The translations under genes were made by a program, and so were the position numbers. Positions 33,623 to 43,497 of a DNA stretch of 64,000 nucleotides are shown piece by piece. The notes beneath the pieces were generated by a model. It had not been told where the DNA came from and ran no database searches. It saw nothing but the letters and a program-made list of their open reading frames with translations. Positions within the stretch are counted from its first letter, which is position 1; each line of letters opens with the position of its first letter. The DNA comes from Castellaniella sp044508625 (GTDB taxonomy: Bacteria > Pseudomonadota > Gammaproteobacteria > Burkholderiales > Burkholderiaceae_B), in the NCBI GenBank assembly GCA_044508625.1, contig JBIQHJ010000012.1:1-64000 (forward strand), given 5' to 3'.

Positions 33623-34522
33623 TTATACGGGATTCCGCGACTGCGTGCCGAGGTAGGTGCCGACCATGACCGCGGCGAGGCCCACCAGGTGGTTCCAGCC
33701 CAGGCGTTCGCCGAGCAGGAGGGCTGCGAAGACCGCGCCGAAGACCGGCACCCAGTACAGGAACATGGCGGCGCGGGCGACGCCGATGCGGGCGATGGCG
33801 TTGTTCCAGATGAGGTTGACGATGGCGGTCGAGACGGCGCCCGAGAATACGATGAGGAACCAGAGCCAGGCGCTGCCCGGCAGGGCGCCGCCGTATCCGG
33901 GGCCCCAGAGGCCGGCGTGGACGATCAGCATCAGCGCGCCCATGATGTAGATGATGCCGCTGATCGACAGGGCGTCGAGGCGGCGGGCGATGCCCTGGAT
34001 GAGGGCGCCGCCGCAAGAGAAGCTGAACACGCCGGCCACCACGAGGAGGTCGCCGACTCCCATCACGGCGAGCTGGGCCCCGCTGTGGCCGAGGATGATG
34101 ATGGCCACCCCGCCAAAGCCCAGCAGCACGCCGAACAGGCGCAGGGGCCCCAGCCGCTCGCGGAAGGCGAGGGCGGCGAGGATGGCCGAGACCAGCGGGC
34201 CGAGCGCCATGATGAGGGCGCCGTTGGTGGCGCTGGTGCGCACCATGCCTTCGGTGAAGAGGATCTGGTTCATGTAGACCATGAGGAAGGCGCAGGCGGC
34301 GAGGCCGAGCCACTGGCGGCGGTCGAGGCGGGCCAGGGCGGGGCGCCGGGCGAACCAGATGGCGATGAGCGTCGTGCTGGCGACCAGCATGCGCAGCATG
34401 GCGATGGTGGTCGGGTCGAGGCTGCCGGTGAGCTGCTTGACGATGGTGACGTTCAGCCCCCAGATCGCCATGGAGGCGAGCAGGATGGCCTGGACGGCGA
34501 TCGGGCCCCGCATGCTGATCAT
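33623..34522 (-). CDS. EamA/DMT-family transporter
   Basis: 299 aa, ten hydrophobic helices in two EamA repeats. IWGLNVTIVKQLTG begins the first and LIQGIARRLDALSISGIIYIMGA the second. Such proteins export metabolites or amino acids. The start overlaps the end of the MFS gene by 4 bp, so the two exporters are co-translated. Confidence 0.9.
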   Translation of the reverse strand: MISMRGPIAVQAILLASMAIWGLNVTIVKQLTGSLDPTTIAMLRMLVASTTLIAIWFARRPALARLDRRQWLGLAACAFLMVYMNQILFTEGMVRTSATNGALIMALGPLVSAILAALAFRERLGPLRLFGVLLGFGGVAIIILGHSGAQLAVMGVGDLLVVAGVFSFSCGGALIQGIARRLDALSISGIIYIMGALMLIVHAGLWGPGYGGALPGSAWLWFLIVFSGAVSTAIVNLIWNNAIARIGVARAAMFLYWVPVFGAVFAALLLGERLGWNHLVGLAAVMVGTYLGTQSRNPV

Positions 34523-35760
34523 GGCGCGGCGTCCTCACGCGATGCATGCGCCTGGAAGCGCCGGCCGGCGACGAGGGACAGTATCAGCAGCCCCGTGCCG
34601 GAGGCGGCGAAGATCAGGGTGTCCTGGAGGTGGTCGGCGATCCAGGAGGCCGCCAGCACGCCCACCGACTGGCCGAGGAACAGGACGCAGGCGAACAGCG
34701 CCATGGCGGCGCCGCGCGCCGCGGGCGCCATCTGGGTGGCGTTGGTCTGGAGGGTGTTGTGCAGGCAATAGAAGCCGAAGCCCGAGAGCGCACAGGCCAC
34801 CGGGGTCCAGGCGAGCGCGGGGACGTAGGCGAAGGACACGAGCCCCAGGCACAGCAGGGCGCCTCCGAGGCGCGCCAGCCCCGATTCGCCGATGCGGCGC
34901 AGCAGGCGCCCGGCCACCCGCGTGTAGAGGAATCCGCCGGCCCCGTAGAATGCCGCGATGCCGCCGGCCATCGAGAGCGAGACCGTGTGGTGGCGCTGGA
35001 GCAGGCTGGGCATGAAGGCGAGGGCGCCGAAGGCGAACGCCCCCTCGATGGCGGTGACGGCGAGGATCCAGCGGGCGGTGGGCAGCGCCAGGATCCCGAG
35101 CAGCGCGGGGCGCCCCTTGCGGGCGGCCGGGGCGGGGGGCGCGTCGCCCCGGGCGGCGCGCAGCAGCAGGCCGCCGGCCACGAGGAACAGCGCCGCGATC
35201 AGGGCGAAGGCCGGCCGCCAGCCGACCCATTCGGCGATCAGCCCGCTCAGCCATTGTCCGGCGAGCATGCCCGTGACCCCCGAACTGACCAGCCGCGCCA
35301 GGGCCACCTGGCGCTCGCCGTAGGACACGTTGTCGCCCACCCAGGCCATGGCCACGGGAAAGATCCCCGCCGCGAAGGCGCCCGAGACGATGCGCGCCGC
35401 CACCAGCCAGTCCAGGCTGGGGGAGAAAAAGGCGATGCCGTTGCCGATCACGCAGGCGAGCGCGCACAGGGCGATGACGCGCAGCTTGCCGTAGCGGTCG
35501 CCCAGGGGGCCGAAGCAGAGCTGGAACACGCCGTAGGCGACCGCGAAGACGAAGATCACCCGGGCGGCCTGGCCCACCGTGACCGAGAATTCGTCGGCGA
35601 GGGCGGGCAAGAGGGTGTCGCAGGCCCGCATCGAGCCGATGCTGGCGAAACAGCAGGCCCCCAGCAGCCAGGCGATGGATGCCTGGGATCCGGGGGCCGC
35701 GGAGGGGCGGTCGGCTGGGGTGTCGATGCTGTCTTTCCGGTAAACGCTGGGGCCTGTCAC
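34519..35760 (-). CDS. MFS transporter
   Basis: About 413 aa, twelve hydrophobic helices. The loop 2-3 signature is FGPLGDRYGKLRV, typical of MFS drug/sugar proton antiporters. No ATG is near the N-terminus: GTG 35760 gives a short hydrophilic leader before helix 1 and was chosen; TTG 35787 is possible. It leads a two-gene unit with the EamA exporter. Substrate unknown. Confidence 0.8.
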   Translation of the reverse strand: MTGPSVYRKDSIDTPADRPSAAPGSQASIAWLLGACCFASIGSMRACDTLLPALADEFSVTVGQAARVIFVFAVAYGVFQLCFGPLGDRYGKLRVIALCALACVIGNGIAFFSPSLDWLVAARIVSGAFAAGIFPVAMAWVGDNVSYGERQVALARLVSSGVTGMLAGQWLSGLIAEWVGWRPAFALIAALFLVAGGLLLRAARGDAPPAPAARKGRPALLGILALPTARWILAVTAIEGAFAFGALAFMPSLLQRHHTVSLSMAGGIAAFYGAGGFLYTRVAGRLLRRIGESGLARLGGALLCLGLVSFAYVPALAWTPVACALSGFGFYCLHNTLQTNATQMAPAARGAAMALFACVLFLGQSVGVLAASWIADHLQDTLIFAASGTGLLILSLVAGRRFQAHASREDAAP

Positions 35761-35799
35761 ACTATATAAGAAAAAACGGCGGCCCAAACCGGCTGACCC

Positions 35800-36498
35800 C
35801 TAAAGGATCCTGCGCTCGCTCACGACGAAGGCGGTGATTTCCTCGAGGAAAGTCCTCGCATGCGCCATGGTCGTGCGCCCGGCCGGCGAGGCGAAAGCCT
35901 CTTGCAGCGTGCCGGTGTCCTCGAACCAGAGTTCGACGATACCATCGATCGGCAGTTCCGGGTAATCGCAGGGGCGGCCTTTCACGCGCTCGCGGGCCGT
36001 GACCACGTTCTGCCGGTAGCCGCCGATGCCGGGCATTTTCCGGACGTATTCGCCGTGGACGATCCATTCGCGGCGAAAGTCCTCCTCGCTCAGCCCGGGC
36101 AGGCGCTTGAGGGTCGAGAGGCGCTTGAGCAGGCGGGCGCGCGTGCCTGGCTCGGGGACCGGGACAACCACCCGCTGGCGCGCGGCGACGATGTGCAGCT
36201 CGCCGATGAAGCGCGCCTCGTCCTCGACCAGCGCCCGGGCCGGCGGACCGCCGCCGAAAACTTGCCCGGCCTGCGCCGCCTCGTCGAACCAGAGCTGCGA
36301 GATCCCATCGAAGTCCCAGGGGCCGCGCTTGAAGTCGATGCCGCGCTGCAGGCGGTCGGTGACGAGGTTCTGCCAGTATTCGCGCAGGCCCGGCAGGCGC
36401 GCGGCCAGCGGGCCGTGGGTGTCCAGCCAGTGGCTGTCGAAGGCTTCGAGGCTCAGCGCCGGGTTCCGGCGGAACAGGCCCATGCGGACGTCGCTCAT
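35800..36498 (-). CDS. EthD-domain protein (two tandem domains)
   Basis: 232 aa, built from two ferredoxin-like EthD repeats: LFRRNPALSLEAFDSHWLD and, later, LPGLSEEDFRREWIV, each with the domain's conserved W region. EthD-like proteins accompany ring-degradation operons as small isomerases, dehalogenases or helper proteins. Start ATG 36498 overlaps the old-yellow-enzyme stop (ATGA). Last gene of the leftward ABC/flavoenzyme operon. Confidence 0.75.
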   Translation of the reverse strand: MSDVRMGLFRRNPALSLEAFDSHWLDTHGPLAARLPGLREYWQNLVTDRLQRGIDFKRGPWDFDGISQLWFDEAAQAGQVFGGGPPARALVEDEARFIGELHIVAARQRVVVPVPEPGTRARLLKRLSTLKRLPGLSEEDFRREWIVHGEYVRKMPGIGGYRQNVVTARERVKGRPCDYPELPIDGIVELWFEDTGTLQEAFASPAGRTTMAHARTFLEEITAFVVSERRIL

Positions 36499-37679
36499 GA
36501 GGTCTCCTGTGGGGTGGGTGCGGGCCGGCCCGCCTGGGCGGCGCGCGCCGCGGCGAGGCCGGGCGCGCGCTTGGCGAGCCAGATGCCGTGGCGCTTGGGC
36601 CAGCGCGCGAAGACCGGGTCGATGCCGAGCTCGGCGGCGGCGTGGTGGGGCCAGTAGGGGTCGTACAGCGCCTCGCGCCCGAGGGCGACGAGGTCGGCGC
36701 GGCCCTGGGCCAGGATGTCCTCGGCCTGGCGGGCGTCCACGATCATGCCCACGGCCTGCGTCCGCACGCCCGCGGCGCGGCGGATGCGTTCCGAGAACGG
36801 CACCTGGAAGCCCAGTCCGCGCGGCACGGGCAGTGCGCGCGTCTCCTCGGTGAGGCCGCCCGACGAGCAGTCGACGACGTCGACGCCGCGTTCGGCGAGC
36901 GCGCGTGCGAGCATCACCGAATCCTCGAGGCTCCAGCCGCCGACGGCGCCGTCGACCGCCGAGATCCGGCAGAACAGCGGCTTGTGGGCGGGCCAGGCGG
37001 CGCGCACGCCGGCGGCGACGTCCAGGGCGAGGCGCATGCGGTTTTCCAGCGAACCGCCCCAGGCGTCCTCGCGGCGGTTCGAGATCGGCGACAGGAAGCT
37101 CGCCACCAGGTAGCCGTGGCCGAAATGCAGCTCGAGGGCGTCGAAGCCCGCGCGCTCGGCGCGCAGGGCGGCCTCCACGTGGAGGCGGACGATGTCGGCG
37201 ATCTCGGCGGCCGCCAGGGCGTGCGGCGTCGTCCATCCGGGGCCGGCGGGCCGCGCGCTCGGACCCAGGCGCTGGATGGGTTCGGCGGCGGCGGCCATCC
37301 CGGCCTCGCCCAGGGCGGCGCCGCCTTCCCACAGGGGCTGGCTGCCGGCCTTGCGGCCGGCATGCGCAAGCTGCACGCCGATGCGCCCGCCGTTCTCGTG
37401 GATGAAGTCCACCACCTCGCGCAGCGGCGCGACCTGGCTGTCCTTCCACAGGCCCAGGTCGGCGATGCCGATGCGGCCGCGCGGATCGACCGCCGTGCTT
37501 TCGGTGAAGATCAGCCCCGCGCCGCCCAGCGCGAACTTGCCCAGGTGGACGAGGTGCCAGGGCGTGGCGTGCCCGTCCCGCGCCGCGTGCTGGCACATGG
37601 GCGAGATGACGATGCGGTTGGGCAGGGTCAGTTCCCTGAGCCGCAGCGGCTGGAACAGCAGCGGGGAGGCGGATGTCAT
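36495..37679 (-). CDS. Old yellow enzyme-type NADH:flavin oxidoreductase
   Basis: 394 aa TIM-barrel FMN protein of the YqjM/NamA-like class: NRIVISPMCQHAA, GVQLAHAGRKAG, HFGHGYLVASFLSPISNRR and SLENRMRLAL. These reduce the C=C bond of enones or open related rings. An in-frame extension upstream to 37805 lacks family character, so ATG 37679 was used. Its place between an MBL protein and an EthD-like protein fits breakdown of a cyclic enone. Confidence 0.9.
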   Translation of the reverse strand: MTSASPLLFQPLRLRELTLPNRIVISPMCQHAARDGHATPWHLVHLGKFALGGAGLIFTESTAVDPRGRIGIADLGLWKDSQVAPLREVVDFIHENGGRIGVQLAHAGRKAGSQPLWEGGAALGEAGMAAAAEPIQRLGPSARPAGPGWTTPHALAAAEIADIVRLHVEAALRAERAGFDALELHFGHGYLVASFLSPISNRREDAWGGSLENRMRLALDVAAGVRAAWPAHKPLFCRISAVDGAVGGWSLEDSVMLARALAERGVDVVDCSSGGLTEETRALPVPRGLGFQVPFSERIRRAAGVRTQAVGMIVDARQAEDILAQGRADLVALGREALYDPYWPHHAAAELGIDPVFARWPKRHGIWLAKRAPGLAAARAAQAGRPAPTPQETS

Positions 37680-37693
37680 GCCCTGGATCCCCC

Positions 37694-38668
37694 TCAGCCT
37701 TCGAGGGCCTTCCACATGGCGACGTCGCGCTCGGCGGTCCAGATGCGCGGGTCGGGGTATTGGGTGAGCTCGTCGTAGCAGCGGGTGACGTCGAAGGGCA
37801 TGCAATGGTCGAAGATCACCCAGTGGCCGTATTTCGGCTGCAGGCGGGCGTAGGTTTCCTTGTAGACGGTGTTGAGGTCCTTGCCGGCCTGCACGCCCTC
37901 GGACACGCAGCGGCGGACGTCGATGATGAAATCGCGCGTGCCCGCCAGGCCCTTGGCGACGTCCTCGGGCGTGAGCAGCGCGGCGCCGCGGCCGGGGACC
38001 AGGGCCTTGGGCTCGAGGGCCGCGAGATTGTCGAGGGTCTGCGGCCAGTCCTTGAAATAGGCGTCACCGGCGTAGGGCGTGGCATCGAACTCGACCAGGT
38101 CGCCCGAGAACAGGGTGCGCTCGCGCGGCAGCCAGACGACGGTGTCGCCCTTGGTATGGCCGCGTCCGAGCTGCAGGAGCTGGACCTCCAGGCCGCCCAT
38201 CCAGAGGGTCATCCTGCCGGTGAAGGCCATGGTGGGCCAGGTCAGGCCGGGCGGCACGGTCTCCACCTTGCGGAACAGGCGCGGGAAGCGGCCGATCTCG
38301 CTCGCCTTGTCCTGCTCGCCGCGCTCGGCGATCAGCTCATGGGTGTCCTGGCTGGCGATGATCTCCTGCAGGCCCTCGCCGCGGTAGGCCGAGGCGCCCA
38401 GCACGCGCACCGCGTGGTAGTGGGTGAGCACCAGGTAGCGGATCGGCTTGTCGGTGATGGCGCGCACGCGGCGGATCACGTCGGCGGACATGGCCGGCGT
38501 GGCCTGCGCATCTGCGATCAGGACCGAGTCCTCGCCGATCACGATGCCGGTGTTCGGGTCGCCCTCGGCGGTGTAGGCCCAGGCGTGTTCCGAGATCTGG
38601 CTGAAGGTGACCTTCTTTTCCTCCAGGTCGGCCTGGCTGGCGAAGGTCTTGGTGCTGGCTTGTGTCAT
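37694..38668 (-). CDS. MBL-fold protein with altered metal motif
   Basis: 324 aa. An MBL fold with THYHAVRVLGA at residues 82-92: His83 and His85 are present, but the usual Asp-His of HxHxDH is Val87-Arg88. Later LGRGHTKGD and FSGDLVEF keep the third-strand His and the bridging Asp. One metal site is likely lost, so single-metal or non-canonical chemistry is expected. Lies between the LivF and old-yellow-enzyme genes. Confidence 0.78.
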   Translation of the reverse strand: MTQASTKTFASQADLEEKKVTFSQISEHAWAYTAEGDPNTGIVIGEDSVLIADAQATPAMSADVIRRVRAITDKPIRYLVLTHYHAVRVLGASAYRGEGLQEIIASQDTHELIAERGEQDKASEIGRFPRLFRKVETVPPGLTWPTMAFTGRMTLWMGGLEVQLLQLGRGHTKGDTVVWLPRERTLFSGDLVEFDATPYAGDAYFKDWPQTLDNLAALEPKALVPGRGAALLTPEDVAKGLAGTRDFIIDVRRCVSEGVQAGKDLNTVYKETYARLQPKYGHWVIFDHCMPFDVTRCYDELTQYPDPRIWTAERDVAMWKALEG

Positions 38669-38704
38669 GGCGGATGTCCTTGCTTGAAAAAAAGGGTGGC
38701 GCGG

Positions 38705-39415
<711 letters not shown>

Positions 39416-39438
39416 TCGTGTCTTCCTTTCGTCCGGGC

Positions 39439-41220
39439 TCAGGCCGTCGCGGGCCGCGCCGCATCGTCGGCGTCGACGCCCAGGTAGGCCTCGATGACGC
39501 GCGGGTCGGCCTGCACCTCGGCGGGCCGGCCCTCGGCGATCTTGATGCCGTAGTCCAGGACGATGACGTGGTCCGAGATCGACATGACCAGGTCCATGTG
39601 GTGCTCGACCATGAAGATCGTCACCCCGCACTTCACGATGCGCAGCAGCAGCTCGCCCAGCTCCGCGGTCTCTTGCGGATTGAGGCCGGCGGCCGGCTCG
39701 TCGAGCAGCAGGAGCTGGGGCTCGCTCGCCAGGGCGCGCGCGAGCTCGACGCGGCGCTGCAAGCCGTAGGGCAGGCTGCCGGCGGGCTGGTGCGCGAGGG
39801 CGGCCAGGCCCACCAGGTCCAGGATCTGCAGCACGCGGTCGCGTGTGATCGCCTCCTGGCGCAGCGCGCCCGGCAGGCCCAGCAGCGACGGGAAAAAGCC
39901 GTTGCTCATGCGCGTGTGGCGGCCCAGCAGGACGTTGTCCAGCACCGAGAGCTCCGAGAACAGCCGCAGGTTCTGGAAGCTGCGTCCCATGCCCATGCGG
40001 CAGATCGCGTGCATGGGACGCGCCGAGACGTCCTGGCCGAGGAAGGTGATGCGGCCCGCGCTGGGCGCGATGACGCCGCTCAGCATGTTGATCATGGTGC
40101 TCTTGCCGGCGCCATTGGGGCCGATCAGCGCGTGGATGTGGCCGCGCTGCAGGACGAAGGACACGTCCTGGGCCGGCCTGACGCCGCCGAAGGACTTGTC
40201 CACGTGGCTGACCTCGAGCAGCTCGCCCTCGGCCTGGGGGCCGATCCGCCGCGGGGGCAGGCGCTGGGCGGAGGACTCGAGCGGGGCCGGCGCGCGCCGG
40301 AACCACTTGGCGAACAGGCCCGTGATCCCGCGCGGCATGGCGTACAGCGCAAAGAGCAGCAGGAACCCATACAGGAAATGCTGCACCGGCGGCCAGCGCG
40401 CGAGCAGGGCGTCGACCAGGGTCAGGATGACCGCGCCGACCAGGGGGCCGTAGGTCGAGCCGGCGCCGCCGAACAGCACCAGCAGCAGGATGAAGATCGA
40501 GAGCTGGAAATTGATGAAGTCCGAGTTGATGTACTGGTTCTGCTGGGCGACGAGCGCACCCGCGATGCCGCAGGTCACGGCGGCGACGACGAAGGCGATC
40601 ACCTTGGCGCGGTAGACCCGCACGCCCACCGAGGAGGAGGCGATCTCGTCGGCCTGCAGCGAGAGCAGGGCGCGCCCGAAGCGCCCGTGCAGCAGGTTGC
40701 GCAGCAGGACGTGGGTGAGCGCGCACAGGACGATCGCGAACCAGACCCACTGCAGGGTGTCCAGCGGCGCGTCGTTGATGGTGAGCGGCCGGATGCCGAA
40801 GATCCCCTGCGCGCCGCCGAAGACCTCGATCCATTCGGCCACGAGCTTTTCGACGACGATGCCGAAGGCCAGGGTGACCATGGCGAGGTAGGGGCCGCGC
40901 ACGCGCAGCGAGGGCAGGGCGATCAGCACCCCGCACAGGCCCGAGATCACGGCCGCGCAGGCCAGGGCCAGCCAGGGGCTCATGTCGCTGCGCGTGGTCA
41001 GCAGGGCGACGGCATAGGCGCCGGCGGCGAACAGCCCCGCCTGGCCCAGCGATTTCTGCCCCGCGTAGCCCACCAGCACGTTCATGCCGGCCGCGCACAG
41101 GTAATAGACGCACATCATGAAGACAATGCGCAGGTAGTAGTCGTTGTCCAGCAGCGAGGTGGCGCCGATCAGCGCGGCGCAGGTCAGGGCGACGAGGAGG
41201 ATGTGCCGTGCGCGCGTCAT
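39439..41220 (-). CDS. LivM-LivG fusion (permease + ATPase)
   Basis: 593 aa. Residues 1-320 are a LivM permease (about nine helices; GYAGQKSLGQAGLFAAGAYA, SLRVRGPYLAMVTLAFG), and from about 345 a LivG ATPase (Walker A GPNGAGKST, LLLLDEPAAGLNP, VEHHMDLVM). Usually these are two genes; fusions occur in Burkholderiales. ATG 41220 overlaps the LivH stop by 4 bp. Confidence 0.92.
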   Translation of the reverse strand: MTRARHILLVALTCAALIGATSLLDNDYYLRIVFMMCVYYLCAAGMNVLVGYAGQKSLGQAGLFAAGAYAVALLTTRSDMSPWLALACAAVISGLCGVLIALPSLRVRGPYLAMVTLAFGIVVEKLVAEWIEVFGGAQGIFGIRPLTINDAPLDTLQWVWFAIVLCALTHVLLRNLLHGRFGRALLSLQADEIASSSVGVRVYRAKVIAFVVAAVTCGIAGALVAQQNQYINSDFINFQLSIFILLLVLFGGAGSTYGPLVGAVILTLVDALLARWPPVQHFLYGFLLLFALYAMPRGITGLFAKWFRRAPAPLESSAQRLPPRRIGPQAEGELLEVSHVDKSFGGVRPAQDVSFVLQRGHIHALIGPNGAGKSTMINMLSGVIAPSAGRITFLGQDVSARPMHAICRMGMGRSFQNLRLFSELSVLDNVLLGRHTRMSNGFFPSLLGLPGALRQEAITRDRVLQILDLVGLAALAHQPAGSLPYGLQRRVELARALASEPQLLLLDEPAAGLNPQETAELGELLLRIVKCGVTIFMVEHHMDLVMSISDHVIVLDYGIKIAEGRPAEVQADPRVIEAYLGVDADDAARPATA

Positions 41221-42140
41221 ACTTTCTCCACCAGCCGGGTGCCGAACAGGCCCGTCGGGCGGAAGGCCAGCACGAGGATCACCAGGCCGAAGATCGCCAC
41301 GTCTCGCCATTGTGCATCCCAGAGATTGACCAGGGATTCGAGCACGCCCAGGGCGAAGCCGCCGATCACGCAGCCGCGCGGATTGCTCAGGCCGCCGATC
41401 ATCGCGCCCGAGAATCCCTTCAGGCCCACGGCCAGGCCCATGAACAGCGAGGCCTGCGCGATGGGGGCGAGCAGGAAGCCCGAGAGGCCGGCCAGGGCCG
41501 AGCTGACCACGAAGGCACCGATCATCACGGCGTTGGTGTTGATGCCCATGAGGCTCGCGACGGGGCCGTTGGCCGCCACGGCGCGCATGGCCTTGCCGGC
41601 CATGCTGTGGTTCATGATGAAATCGAAGGCGAGCATGACCGCCACCGCCACGGCCAGCATCAGCAGCTCTTGCGGACGCACGCCGGCGCCCAGGATGCGG
41701 ATGACCTCGTCGCCCACGGGCGAGGGCACGACCACGGGCTTGGGGCCCCAGATCGCCAGGCCGATGCTTTGCAGGATCACGCCGAAGCCCAGCGTGCTCA
41801 TGACCCAGGCCATGCCGGCCTGGCCCGCGAAGGGCCGCACGCCCAGCACGTACAGCACCCAGCCCAGCGCGCCCATGATCGACAGGGCCGCGAGCAGGGC
41901 GAGCAACTGGGCGCCGGCGCCGGGCGCCGCGGTGCTGAAGGTGGTGGAGCTCAGCGGCAGCCCCAGCGCCAGGAACAGCGCGCTCATGCCGATGAACGCG
42001 CCGGCGGAGACGAATTCGCCGTGGGAAAAGTTCAGGGTCTTGGTGGTGGTGAACGTGATGCTGAACCCTAGGGCGACGAGGGCGTAGGCGCTGCCCACGG
42101 CCAGGCCGCTGATGACGGCCTGCAAGAGCGCTTGAGTCAT
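41217..42140 (-). CDS. livH: Branched-chain-type ABC permease (LivH)
   Basis: 307 aa, eight predicted helices; ALVALGFSITFTTTKTLNFSHGEFV and ALAGLSGFLLAPI are LivH hallmarks, with the ATPase-contacting loop GFSGAMIGGLSNPRG. It lies 49 bp after the binding-protein gene, with a hairpin in the gap, and overlaps the LivM-G gene. Confidence 0.94.
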   Translation of the reverse strand: MTQALLQAVISGLAVGSAYALVALGFSITFTTTKTLNFSHGEFVSAGAFIGMSALFLALGLPLSSTTFSTAAPGAGAQLLALLAALSIMGALGWVLYVLGVRPFAGQAGMAWVMSTLGFGVILQSIGLAIWGPKPVVVPSPVGDEVIRILGAGVRPQELLMLAVAVAVMLAFDFIMNHSMAGKAMRAVAANGPVASLMGINTNAVMIGAFVVSSALAGLSGFLLAPIAQASLFMGLAVGLKGFSGAMIGGLSNPRGCVIGGFALGVLESLVNLWDAQWRDVAIFGLVILVLAFRPTGLFGTRLVEKV

Positions 42141-42160
42141 GTGGACCTCCTGGGTGGCGT

Positions 42161-42181
42161 GGGGCGTCCCCGGGGCGCCCC
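42161..42181 (-). other. GC hairpin between LivJ-like and LivH genes
   Basis: GGGGCG (42161-42166), 9-base loop, CGCCCC (42176-42181) in the 49-bp gap after the binding-protein gene. It may stabilise that message or lower permease expression, as in the other transporter operons here. Confidence 0.55.
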
Positions 42182-42189
42182 GCGGTTCC

Positions 42190-43386
42190 TCATTGCTTGA
42201 AGTCTTCCGGCCGCAGCGACTCGATGATGGCGTCGCTGTAGGGATGCAGCTTGCCGTCCTTCCAGCGGATCCACACCAGGTCGGCGGCGGTCAGGGCCTC
42301 GTGGTTGTCGGCGCTGAAGGGATGGTCGTAGGTCTTGAGCAGGCCCTTGACCGGTTCCTTCAGGTCCTGGAGCGCCAGGCGCACGGCCGAGCCGTCGGTG
42401 TTCCCGGCCTGGCGCACCGCGGCCGCGTACAGCAGGATCGAGTCGTAGCCATGCAGGGCGAACGAGAAGGAGCTGGGCGCCTTGAGCTTGTCCTTGACGC
42501 GCTCGAACAGCTTGTCCTGCTCGGGCGTGTGCGTGTCGCTGACGGTGCGCATGAAGATCGGCTTTTCCGCGAGCTCCTTGCCGGCCGCATCGTAGAAAGT
42601 GATGTTGTCGGCGGCCCAGGAGGTCAGGGTCAGCGGGAAATAGTTGATCTTTTCCATGCTGCGCACGAGCTGGGCGATCGGCGTGCCCTGCGCCCAGACG
42701 ACGATGGTGTCGACGCCCGCCTTGCTCATCTTGCCCAGTTGCGAGGTCATGTCGGTGTCGCCCACGCCGAAGCTCTCGGTCGCGGCGATGTCGATGCCCT
42801 GCAGCTTGGCGATCTCTTTCATGTCCTTCATGCCGCCCTGGCCGTAGCCCGTGGTCTCGGCCATCAGGCCCACGACCTTGGACTTTTCGTTCTTCTTGAC
42901 GTAGGCCATCAGGGCGGCGACCTGCTCGCGGTCCACCATCGAGACGCGGAACATGTAGTTGTCGGCGCCCTTGCCCATGGGCTTGGTGATGTCGGTGCCC
43001 GAGCCCACGTTGCCGATGACCGGGATCTTTTTCTGGTTGGCGATGTGCTTCCAGGCCATGGCGTTGCCCGAGTTGGTCGGGCCGAACACCGCGGCGACCT
43101 TTTCATTGTCGATCAGGTCGACCATGTTCTGGATGGACTTGGGCGGGGCCGAGGCGTCGTCGCGCGTGACCAGCGTGATGGGGCGGCCGAGCAGGCCGCC
43201 GGCCGCGTTGATGTCGTCGATCGCGGCCTGCATGCCCAGGACCGCCGCCTGGCCGCTCTGGGCCGAGGGGGACGCCGAGAGGTCGCCGTTGTAGCCGACC
43301 TTGATGGGATCGGCGGCCAGGCTGGGCGCCGCGGCGGCCGCGAGGGCGGCCGAGAGGACGGCCGCGTAGAGGTGCTTGAGTGTCAT
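42190..43386 (-). CDS. Branched-chain-type ABC substrate-binding protein
   Basis: 398 aa periplasmic type I binding protein with a signal peptide (LYAAVLSAALAAAAAPSLA). PIKVGYNGDLSASPSAQSGQAAVLGMQAA and the AVFGPTNSGNAMAW region match the family. ATG 43386 follows AGGAGACGAC; an in-frame extension upstream is Pro/Arg-rich and lacks signal character. The ligand is unknown; flanking flavoenzymes point to a ring compound or an acid derived from one. Confidence 0.92.
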   Translation of the reverse strand: MTLKHLYAAVLSAALAAAAAPSLAADPIKVGYNGDLSASPSAQSGQAAVLGMQAAIDDINAAGGLLGRPITLVTRDDASAPPKSIQNMVDLIDNEKVAAVFGPTNSGNAMAWKHIANQKKIPVIGNVGSGTDITKPMGKGADNYMFRVSMVDREQVAALMAYVKKNEKSKVVGLMAETTGYGQGGMKDMKEIAKLQGIDIAATESFGVGDTDMTSQLGKMSKAGVDTIVVWAQGTPIAQLVRSMEKINYFPLTLTSWAADNITFYDAAGKELAEKPIFMRTVSDTHTPEQDKLFERVKDKLKAPSSFSFALHGYDSILLYAAAVRQAGNTDGSAVRLALQDLKEPVKGLLKTYDHPFSADNHEALTAADLVWIRWKDGKLHPYSDAIIESLRPEDFKQ

Positions 43387-43497
43387 GTCGTCTCCTGTGC
43401 TTCTGTGGTGGGCCGGCTGTTGCGCCGGGGTTCTCGGGATGCCCGCGGGCCGGGGGCCGGGGCGGGCGGTTGCGGGGTCCCGCGCGGCGGGCAAGGC

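Noticed and set aside
33623..34547. A 359-codon minus-strand frame overlapping the EamA gene
   Set aside because: The alternative frame is a His/Arg/Pro-rich shadow; the EamA frame has two clear five-helix repeats.
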